Assembly (NCBI GenBank): GCA_003505715.1
Contig: DNXU01000228.1
Span: forward strand, 352 to 6,946
Direction of reading: 5' to 3'
Length of the DNA: 6,595 nucleotides
Origin: Cyanobacteria bacterium UBA8803
Lineage (GTDB): Bacteria > Cyanobacteriota > Cyanobacteriia > Cyanobacteriales > Coleofasciculaceae
The notes under the pieces were generated by a model. That model was given only the letters and a program-made list of their open reading frames with translations, was not told the origin of the DNA and did not search any database. This document shows, piece after piece, positions 1 to 4,284 of this stretch. Both the position numbers and the translations under genes were made by a program. Position 1 is the first letter of the stretch. Each line of letters starts with the position of its first letter.

Positions 1-503
1 CCCAACCGCAGAATGACTAATCTTACCCCAGCCTCTTTAACCTTCTGAGCTTCAGACTCCCAGGCTTTGCAAACGTTGGCGAGGAAATCGTTACCAGGGG
101 GACTAGTTTCATCAAAGGTTGCAGTTTCGCTAGTGCCGTAGTAACCGATTGCGGACGCATTGATCAATACCTTTGGCTTGGGGTTAGCATTCGCGATCGC
201 TTCCACAATTTTTTGCGTCCCCAGTTGGCGGCTGTTGAGAATCTCTTGCTTACGTTCTGAAGTCCAGCGGCTTTCAGCAATAGGTTCTCCAGCTAGATTA
301 ACTACTGCCTCGCATCCGGCGATCGCATCTTGCCACGAACCCGATATCGTTGGGGTATAGGCAACAATTTCTAAATTTGGAAAAGCACGGGCGGCAGCAG
401 CCCGGTTGCGAGTTAAGATTAGGGCTTGATGGCCTTGAGCAAGGAGTCGTTCTACCAGACGGCTGCCGACGAATCCAGTGGCTCCAGTAATTGCTACTTT
501 CAT
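1..503 (-). CDS. TIGR01777-family NAD(P)-dependent epimerase/dehydratase, partial (C-terminus beyond left edge)
   Basis: The minus strand from the ATG at 503 reads MKVAITGATGFVGSRLVERL and stays open for 167 codons to the window edge. GATGFVG (residues 7-13) is the Gly-rich dinucleotide-binding loop of the extended short-chain dehydrogenase fold. Further on come VNLAGEPIAESRW, then NASAIGYYG, then a DETSPPGNDFLANVCKAWE stretch, which together are the signature of the TIGR01777 epimerase family (the YfcH/SDR39U1-like group, usually about 300 residues). Roughly the first half is present. The family is widespread in cyanobacteria and plastids, but its substrate is not established, so no reaction is assigned. 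The start lies only 3 bp after the psb28 stop, and its ribosome binding site is inside psb28, so the two genes should be one transcript. HIP1 sites lie inside it at 193 and 319, as expected for native cyanobacterial DNA. Confidence 0.9.
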   Translation of the reverse strand, partial: MKVAITGATGFVGSRLVERLLAQGHQALILTRNRAAAARAFPNLEIVAYTPTISGSWQDAIAGCEAVVNLAGEPIAESRWTSERKQEILNSRQLGTQKIVEAIANANPKPKVLINASAIGYYGTSETATFDETSPPGNDFLANVCKAWESEAQKVKEAGVRLVILRL

Positions 504-506
504 CCT

Positions 507-893
507 TTAGTTTCCTGTAGATTTTTTCGTTTCGCCGTAAGCCATACCATTGGCTTCGGCGTAGCGATTCATAAACCGCATGAAGCGATCCCAATGATCT
601 TGCCGTTCAATTTCAAACTTACAATCCACTCGTTCTAAATCATCTCCTTCGGGGCCACCGAATATAAATTTAACTGAGGAAGGCTCAACGTTGATTGTGC
701 CCTCTTCATCTGTTAAACGTAAAGCGTTAGTAAATTGTTTGGTAAAACTGTTGAATTTTTCTAAGGCTTTTAAGGACTCAAAGCTCATTAACACAGAACG
801 GACTCCAGAATTTGGATTCCGCCGCAAGCTTACATTACTGAGTTCTTCGGAAATCCCTTCAAAAAATTGAATCGATGGGGCTGGGGAAGTCAT
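507..893 (-). CDS. psb28: Photosystem II assembly protein Psb28 family (probably the Psb28-2 type)
   Basis: This is a 128-residue soluble protein. The C-terminal WDRFMRFMNRYAEANGM block (residues 101-117) is the hallmark of Psb28 (Psb13/Ycf79). The N-terminal IQFFEGISEE, the central TDEEG (61-65) and the VKFIFGGPEG region also fit. Psb28 proteins associate transiently, on the cytoplasmic face of the thylakoid, with CP47-containing photosystem II assembly intermediates; they are not part of mature photosystem II. Many cyanobacteria carry two paralogues. The MTSP start, the VSLRRNPNSG stretch and the absence of the usual 'MYLVDEEG' wording suggest the Psb28-2 form; that subtype call is from memory and less certain than the family. 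Length matches the family. The ATG at 893 is the first in-frame start and gives the expected N-terminus. No strong Shine-Dalgarno sequence precedes it. It is followed after 3 bp by the epimerase gene. Confidence 0.93.
   Translation of the reverse strand: MTSPAPSIQFFEGISEELSNVSLRRNPNSGVRSVLMSFESLKALEKFNSFTKQFTNALRLTDEEGTINVEPSSVKFIFGGPEGDDLERVDCKFEIERQDHWDRFMRFMNRYAEANGMAYGETKKSTGN
513..516 (-). promoter_or_regulatory. Ribosome binding site of the epimerase gene, inside the psb28 3' end
   Basis: AGGA on the minus strand lies 9 bases before the epimerase ATG. It overlaps the last sense codons of psb28 (Gly-Asn-stop). This fixes the ATG at 503 as the start and suggests translational coupling of the two genes. 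Confidence 0.55.
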
Positions 894-919
894 GTTAAAT
901 CTGGTTGAATATTAAAATC

Positions 920-925
920 AGTATA
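920..925 (-). promoter_or_regulatory. Possible -10 element of the psb28 promoter
   Basis: TATACT on the minus strand lies 26 bp upstream of the psb28 ATG, which would give a leader of about 20 bases. No good -35 hexamer is seen at 16-18 bp spacing, so this is only a weak candidate. The 113-bp region 894-1006 is shared with the divergent small gene at 1007. Confidence 0.28.
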
Positions 926-938
926 CAAAACTTTAGAG

Positions 939-955
939 CTAGGTTTCATCCCTAG
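939..955. repeat. Short inverted repeat between divergent genes
   Basis: CTAGG-TTTCATC-CCTAG is a 5-bp perfect dyad with a 7-bp loop, lying between psb28 and the divergent small gene. Just to its right is a short direct repeat, AGTACGGAAGTACGAAG (960-976). Either could be an operator, but no regulator is recognised and arms this short can arise by chance. Confidence 0.25.
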
Positions 956-1006
956 GCTAAAGTACGGAAGTACGAAGTCTTTCACCCTCGCCTTTTCGTA
1001 AATGCT

Positions 1007-1192
1007 ATGGCAACTCAACCCACCAAAATCAGATGGCAGCGGATAGCTCTGACCGTAGGTATTGGATTCTTATCCATACTTGCAGCTACTACAATCTACG
1101 ATGCATGGAGAAAGCGCAACGGCTGGTGCGTACAATCCGATCCCAACGGCAAGCAAAAAATTCTATACGGAGCTGATTGCCAAAGATTTTAG
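1007..1192 (+). CDS. Small single-span membrane protein of unknown function, 61 residues
   Basis: I do not recognise this protein. It opens MATQPTKIRWQR, has one strong hydrophobic segment at about residues 12-31 (RIALTVGIGFLSILAATTIY), then a basic stretch (WRKR) and a short polar tail with two cysteines (41 and 58). This is the layout of a small inner- or thylakoid-membrane protein with one transmembrane helix. Basic residues flank both ends of the helix, so topology is ambiguous. The tail cysteines could form a disulfide if it faces the lumen or periplasm, or bind a metal if not. There is no Shine-Dalgarno sequence, which is common in cyanobacteria. An overlapping ATG five bases earlier is in another frame. 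It is transcribed away from psb28 and toward the heptad repeats. The composition reads as genuine coding sequence rather than noise, but only homologues would settle it. Confidence 0.6.
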   Translation: MATQPTKIRWQRIALTVGIGFLSILAATTIYDAWRKRNGWCVQSDPNGKQKILYGADCQRF

Positions 1193-1205
1193 ATAACAAT
1201 TAGTT

Positions 1206-1273
1206 ATTGGTGATTGGTGATTGGTAATTGGTGATTGGTAATTGGTGATTGGTGATTGGTGATTGGTGATTGG
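1206..1273. repeat. Heptanucleotide tandem array, unit ATTGGTG/ATTGGTA
   Basis: There are nine full 7-bp units plus a partial tenth. Seven are ATTGGTG and two (1220-1226 and 1234-1240) are ATTGGTA. It begins 14 bp after the stop of the 61-residue gene. This resembles the short tandemly repeated repetitive (STRR) heptanucleotides known from filamentous cyanobacteria. Because 7 is not a multiple of 3 and the unit junction holds TGA, the array places plus-strand stops in all three frames. The minus strand remains open and gives spurious reading frames. Confidence 0.95.
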
Positions 1274-1284
1274 CTTTCCTGCAA

Positions 1285-1396
1285 ACAAACAACCAACAAC
1301 CAACAACAAACGACAAACAACCAACAACAAACAACAAACAACAAACGACAAACAACCAACAACAAACAACAAACAACAAACAACAAACAACAAACA
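1285..1396. repeat. Heptanucleotide tandem array, unit ACAAACA (variants ACCAACA, ACAAACG)
   Basis: Sixteen uninterrupted 7-bp units can be counted: eleven ACAAACA, three-to-four ACCAACA (1292, 1299, 1320, 1355) and two ACAAACG (1306, 1341), with small differences depending on register. The order G-variant, ACAAACA, ACCAACA recurs at 1306 and 1341, a higher-order 35-bp period that suggests duplication of five-unit blocks. The array ends 4 bp before the stop codon of the WD40 gene. The ACCAACA variant is nearly the complement of the neighbouring ATTGGTG unit, so the two arrays face each other as a loose inverted repeat. Confidence 0.95.
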
Positions 1397-1400
1397 ACAA

Positions 1401-2477
1401 TTACCCAGATTCCGACCAAATTATTAATTCACCGTTTTGTCCGCCAGCAGCTAATTTCTGCCCTTGGGGATGCCAAGCTAGGCGCGAAAAGCCGTTTGGG
1501 GCACCTTCGAGAATTTGAGCTACTTGCTGTGCTTCCTGCCACAAACAGACATAACCATCATCAGCGGCAGAGGCGAGGAGGAAAGTACCGGGTTGAAAAG
1601 CGATCGCTTGTACAGTCCCCTCATGGAGATCCAAGACGATCGCTTCCCATCCAGCAGACTCGTCGGCTTGCTTTTTCCATACTGTAATGCTGTTAGCGCT
1701 GGCAGATGTTAACAGAGGAACGCCAACATCGGTTTTAGGCTCAGACCAGGTAACCGTGCGGATTTTACCGGGAAAACCTCGCATTAGCCACGGATCGGGG
1801 TGATGCCATTCCATAACCATGAGAGTGCGATCCAGGTTACCAGAGGCGAGATACTGGCCATCGGTTGACCAAGCGATCGCCAAACTAGCAGCGCGAATGT
1901 CGAGTAGGTAGGGTTCATCTTGCCAATTTTGAGCATTCCACACTTTCACCCCGCGATGGCCGCAAACTGCTAAATACTTTCCATCTGGACGCCAATGAAT
2001 GCCCAGCACTGAGGATGCCGCGAAATTCAAGGTTGCTTGCATCTCGCCCTTATCGGCATCCCAAATTTGCACGCAGCGTCCCACACTGTAAGCCAGTTGA
2101 TTGCTAAGAGGACTCCAGGCTAAGTGTTCGATCCAAACGTTTGAGTGAGGGGATAGTAAGGTATTTTGCAGGCGATCGCCACCCCTGTTTCCTTCTCCCT
2201 GTTGTGGTAACTGCCAAATTTTCACCCGTCCATCCTGCCCCCCTGCGGCGAGGAATTGACCCTGTGGAGAAAAAGCCAGGGTGTCTGTGGATTCACCTGT
2301 GGGGGCTTGTAACATGGTGAGGCGATCGGGCATCCACAGCATTACCTCTCCTGCTGCTGAACTAGCTGCCAGCCGATCGCCTGTAGGCGACCAAGCTACA
2401 GCAGTCACGTAATCTGAGAGCGTGCCTTGCCATTCTAGGTCGAGTAAGTTGTCGCCCCCAAGCCCTAAACCAAACAA
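1401..2477 (-). CDS. WD40-repeat protein, 358 residues
   Basis: The protein consists almost wholly of WD40 repeats. Eight strand-closing motifs can be seen: VMLW (~48), VKIW (~88), VQIW (~139), VKVW (~180), the MVMEW turn (~224), ITVW (~268), VCLW (~313) and IIW (near 354). Each is preceded by the AWSP-x-G-x-LAA type turn. That predicts a seven- or eight-bladed beta-propeller, normally a protein-interaction platform with no catalysis. No signal peptide or transmembrane segment is present, so it should be cytoplasmic. The start is TTG at 2477; AGAGGG lies 9 bases upstream and no in-frame ATG is available nearby. The start lies inside the GTPase gene, giving a 13-bp overlap and implying translational coupling. 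A role as partner or scaffold of the GTPase is inferred from this arrangement only. Its stop abuts the heptad array. Confidence 0.92.
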   Translation of the reverse strand: MFGLGLGGDNLLDLEWQGTLSDYVTAVAWSPTGDRLAASSAAGEVMLWMPDRLTMLQAPTGESTDTLAFSPQGQFLAAGGQDGRVKIWQLPQQGEGNRGGDRLQNTLLSPHSNVWIEHLAWSPLSNQLAYSVGRCVQIWDADKGEMQATLNFAASSVLGIHWRPDGKYLAVCGHRGVKVWNAQNWQDEPYLLDIRAASLAIAWSTDGQYLASGNLDRTLMVMEWHHPDPWLMRGFPGKIRTVTWSEPKTDVGVPLLTSASANSITVWKKQADESAGWEAIVLDLHEGTVQAIAFQPGTFLLASAADDGYVCLWQEAQQVAQILEGAPNGFSRLAWHPQGQKLAAGGQNGELIIWSESG

Positions 2478-3436
2478 TTGCGAAAACCCTCTGTAAGTTT
2501 GGTTTTGTCTAGGTTGCGTCCGATAAAGACCAGCTCGTTCTTGCGAGTTTCTTCAGGTTTCCAAGGGCGATCGCGAGAGCCATCAAAAATCATGTGGACG
2601 CCCTGGAAAACAAACCGATGGTCTTCATGGGCTAGATTAAGAATGCCCTTCATACGGAAGATATCTGGGCCTTGGGTTTGCAACAATCGTGCCATCCAAT
2701 TTTGCAGCTTTTCCCCATCTACTGCTCCAGATTCTACCAGTGCCACTGAATATACAGATTCATCGTGTTCGTGGGCATCTTCGCTCAAAAATTGGGGGTC
2801 AATTTCCAGCGCTCGTTGTAAATCAAAAGCTTTGACTCCCAAAAGGGCATCCATCTCTAACTCGGCATTACGGGTGCGGTAGATTTTGGCCATGGCATTC
2901 ATGCCCCGAATCCTATTTTCTAACTCATCGAGCTGTTCCGGGGTTGCCAAGTCAGTTTTATTGAGTAAAATCACATCGGCAAAGGCAATCTGCTCCTGTG
3001 CCTCACTGCTGCCCCAATGCTGCCAAATATGCTTGGTGTCCACCACAGTTACTACCGCATCGAGTTGGATTTGGTAGCGCATATCCTCATCGACAAAGAA
3101 GGTTTGAATTACTGGCGCGGGGTCAGCCAAACCAGTGGTTTCAATTACCAGATGGTCAAACTTCTGGCGGCGTCGCAGTAAGTTGCCAATAATTCTAATC
3201 AAGTCCCCCCGCACGGTACAGCAAATGCAGCCATTATTCATTTCAAATATTTCTTCATCGGCATCAACCACTAGCTGGTTGTCAATTCCAACTTCGCCAA
3301 ACTCATTAACAATCACGGCCACTTTAAGCCCGTGTTCGTGGGTCAGAATGCGATTGAGTAAGGTAGTTTTTCCGGCTCCCAAATAACCTGTCAGAACTGT
3401 AACCGGAATTGTAGGGGATGTTGCAGGGGTGACCAT
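2465..3436 (-). CDS. COG0523 (CobW/YjiA/ZNG family) metallochaperone GTPase, 323 residues
   Basis: This is a G3E-family GTPase with every expected element. The P-loop GYLGAGKTT is at residues 17-25, the NEFGEVGIDNQL switch at 44-55, the CxCC metal site GCICC at 69-73 (Cys70, 72, 73), ETTGLADPAPV at 99-109 and the guanine-specificity NKTD at 159-162. A His/acid stretch (DAHEHDE) precedes the C-terminal CobW_C domain. Members use GTP to load metal onto client proteins; subgroups serve zinc, cobalt or iron, and the metal cannot be read from this sequence. Some cyanobacterial members are controlled by the zinc regulator Zur. I chose the ATG at 3436; a TTG two codons earlier (3442) is possible and neither has a strong Shine-Dalgarno sequence. 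It starts 17 bp after the exported Cys-motif protein and overlaps the WD40 gene by 13 bp, so the three are one operon. Confidence 0.95.
   Translation of the reverse strand: MVTPATSPTIPVTVLTGYLGAGKTTLLNRILTHEHGLKVAVIVNEFGEVGIDNQLVVDADEEIFEMNNGCICCTVRGDLIRIIGNLLRRRQKFDHLVIETTGLADPAPVIQTFFVDEDMRYQIQLDAVVTVVDTKHIWQHWGSSEAQEQIAFADVILLNKTDLATPEQLDELENRIRGMNAMAKIYRTRNAELEMDALLGVKAFDLQRALEIDPQFLSEDAHEHDESVYSVALVESGAVDGEKLQNWMARLLQTQGPDIFRMKGILNLAHEDHRFVFQGVHMIFDGSRDRPWKPEETRKNELVFIGRNLDKTKLTEGFRNCLV
2487..2492 (-). promoter_or_regulatory. Ribosome binding site deciding the TTG start of the WD40 gene
   Basis: AGAGGG on the minus strand lies 9 bases before the TTG at 2477, within the last codons of the upstream GTPase gene. 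It supports the non-ATG start and the overlap. Confidence 0.6.
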
Positions 3437-3453
3437 GTTCAAAACACTTTAAA

Positions 3454-3813
3454 TTAAAAAACCGGAGGTAAACCGCGCATCTGGCGGATGGCATTGATGC
3501 AAACGGGGCAGTCACAACCAAAAAGATTCAGGGCAAGCTCGCTATCTTCTTCGGTGAACTCTAGCATTGGGGTTTCGTCAGAGGTTACCGTCTGGGCTTG
3601 GACGCGATCGCTATTACTAGCAACTTGAGTTGTCTGTGATAAACGGGCACAAGTTAAACGACCCCCATGAGGGGCGGGTTGGCTCGAGCAGCTTTGGTGG
3701 ACGGATGCTATTGGTTCTGCTGCCCGAACGGGGTTAACCGTCATGAGTACAGATAGCATCGAACCGAAAACGGTGGGACTGGAAAGCAAAATTAGTGCCA
3801 GCTTCTTATTCAT
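3454..3813 (-). CDS. Small exported protein with C-terminal CxCxxC motif, 119 residues
   Basis: The family is not recognised by name. The N-terminus (MNKKLALILL, then a hydrophobic stretch to about residue 25) is a Sec signal peptide; VRA|A at 29-32 fits signal peptidase I cleavage after Ala31. The mature part has a low-complexity Ser/Thr/Gln-rich middle with Cys42, Cys55, His39 and His49. It ends in a compact acidic and cysteine-rich module: FTEEDSELALNLFGC, then DCPVCINAIRQMRG. Cys100, 102 and 105 make a Cys-X-Cys-X-X-Cys arrangement that could bind zinc or another soft metal, or act in thiol exchange. It is first in the operon ahead of the COG0523 GTPase (17 bp gap), so periplasmic or lumenal metal binding is a reasonable inference, not a demonstrated function. 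The ATG at 3813 gives a textbook signal peptide start. Confidence 0.8.
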   Translation of the reverse strand: MNKKLALILLSSPTVFGSMLSVLMTVNPVRAAEPIASVHQSCSSQPAPHGGRLTCARLSQTTQVASNSDRVQAQTVTSDETPMLEFTEEDSELALNLFGCDCPVCINAIRQMRGLPPVF

Positions 3814-3820
3814 GACTCAC

Positions 3821-3832
3821 AGATTTAAATCT
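3821..3832. promoter_or_regulatory. Perfect 12-bp palindrome in the operon leader
   Basis: AGATTTAAATCT is a perfect palindrome 7 bp upstream of the ATG of the Cys-motif gene. It could be an operator within the transcribed leader, but A+T-rich palindromes of this length also arise by chance. Confidence 0.3.
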
Positions 3833-3844
3833 ATTTGAACAGAC

Positions 3845-3873
3845 AGGATAGCCGATTTATGGTTTCTCTTCAA
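3845..3873 (-). promoter_or_regulatory. Candidate promoter of the three-gene metal operon
   Basis: On the minus strand a -35-like TTGAAG (3868-3873) and a -10-like TATCCT (3845-3850) are separated by exactly 17 bp, about 32 bp upstream of the first ATG. An alternative pair just upstream is TTGCCT (3894-3899) and TATTTG (3871-3876), also 17 bp apart. No transcription start is known, so both remain candidates. Confidence 0.45.
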
Positions 3874-3877
3874 ATAC

Positions 3878-3896
3878 CCTGTACACTCCATACAGG
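3878..3896. promoter_or_regulatory. Inverted repeat CCTGTA-N7-TACAGG, candidate operator
   Basis: This is a perfect 6-bp dyad with a 7-bp centre (CACTCCA). It lies just upstream of the first candidate -35 and within the spacer of the alternative promoter, so a bound dimer could control either. It does not resemble the TGATAAT-type Zur box as I remember it. The regulator is unknown. Confidence 0.45.
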
Positions 3897-3931
3897 CAAA
3901 ATAGCCCTTTTCAGTAAAGTTGGCGAAAGAA

Positions 3932-4031
3932 AGGGAATGGGTTTACCCTGAGCGTAGCCGAAGGGGAATGGGAAGAGATTTTTCCGTAGCCTCTGTATTA
4001 AAAGTTACTAAGTCCTCATCCCCCATTCCCT
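3932..4031. repeat. GGGAATGGG repeat set: two direct copies and one inverted copy
   Basis: AGGGAATGGG (3932-3941) and GGGGAATGGG (3963-3972) are near-identical direct copies. CCCATTCCCT (4022-4031) is the exact reverse complement of the first copy. Pairing of either with the distal copy would form a 9-10 bp stem. GGG-TTTA-CCC (3939-3948) adds a small hairpin. Such G-run motifs are common dispersed repeats in cyanobacterial spacers. Confidence 0.6.
3946..3965. repeat. Dispersed 20-bp element CCCTGAGCGTAGCCGAAGGG
   Basis: This is an interrupted palindrome (CCCT...AGGG ends, GC-GTA-GC core). Elements of this type, with a GCGTAGCC core, are scattered in many cyanobacterial genomes. Its 10-base core GAGCGTAGCC recurs at 6582-6591 near the right edge of this window. 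Confidence 0.6.
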
Positions 4032-4163
4032 GAAAACCGATTGTGCCAGTTGAGGGTGCTCAATGGGGGTTGTTAAGCCCTTGGCACGAAACCCAACTCG
4101 TAGCTGTTCCGGGCTATCCCATCGATATGGTGATAAGAAAAACTGATTAATAAAGCCAAACAC
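4008..4163 (-). CDS. Possible small hypothetical protein, 51 residues
   Basis: A minus-strand frame opens with GTG at 4163, directly after an in-frame TAA, and ends at TAG (4010-4008). It reads MFGFINQFFLSPYRWDSPEQ, continues with LRVGFRAKGLTTPIEHPQLA, then a short tail. The amino-acid mix (Trp, Pro, Arg, Gln) looks like a folded protein rather than translated noise, which is why it is listed. Against it: a GTG start, no Shine-Dalgarno sequence, and a 3' end made from the GGGAATGGGGG repeat. It may be a real small protein, or a fragment of a once longer gene. I do not recognise a family. Confidence 0.35.
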   Translation of the reverse strand: MFGFINQFFLSPYRWDSPEQLRVGFRAKGLTTPIEHPQLAQSVFREWGMRT

Positions 4164-4179
4164 TTACTGTGTAAGGAAT

Positions 4180-4200
4180 TACCAATTACCCATCACCCAA
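4180..4200. repeat. Three degenerate heptads related to the 1206-1273 array, opposite orientation
   Basis: TACCAAT-TACCCAT-CACCCAA is three consecutive 7-bp units whose reverse complement matches ATTGGTA/ATGGGTA/TTGGGTG. It therefore belongs to the same repeat family as the array 3 kb to the left, inverted and partly decayed. Confidence 0.6.
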
Positions 4201-4253
4201 AATTTCGCTCAATTCGCTCTGGATGTCCTTTTATTGAATATTAAGATTATGTA

Positions 4254-4261
4254 GCGATCGC
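4254..4261. repeat. HIP1 octamer GCGATCGC (one of nine in the window)
   Basis: Other copies start at 193, 319, 1600, 1873, 2172, 2567, 3604 and 6050. This abundance marks the DNA as cyanobacterial. None lies inside the monooxygenase gene (4285-5598), although this copy sits 24 bp upstream of its start. Confidence 0.95.
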
Positions 4262-4284
4262 AACCTGTTATTTTGGCAAAAACC

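Noticed and set aside
298..638. Open frames on both strands across the epimerase start and psb28 end
   Set aside because: They are shadows of the two tightly packed genes, whose own frames match known families.
1206..1396. CRISPR-like array
   Set aside because: Units are 7 bp with no unique spacers and no cas genes; this is a simple tandem repeat.
1163..1419. Several overlapping reading frames rich in Leu/Val/Cys (minus) or Asn/Gln/Thr (plus) across the heptad arrays
   Set aside because: They are by-products of a 7-bp repeat without stops on one strand; sequence is pure repeat translation with no start signals.
2478..3386. Plus-strand open frames opposite the COG0523 gene
   Set aside because: They are antisense shadows of a gene with complete GTPase motifs, and their translations have no recognisable domain.
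3324..3521. Minus-strand frame overlapping the junction of the Cys-motif gene and the GTPase gene
   Set aside because: It is out of frame with both real genes, which have a signal peptide and a P-loop respectively; no independent support.
3878..3896. Zur box upstream of the COG0523 operon
   Set aside because: The dyad CCTGTA-N7-TACAGG does not fit the TGATAAT-type consensus; kept only as an operator of unknown regulator.
4273..4284. TTG start four codons before the monooxygenase ATG
   Set aside because: The ATG at 4285 places the Rossmann strand at the usual distance from the N-terminus, and no ribosome binding site favours the TTG.
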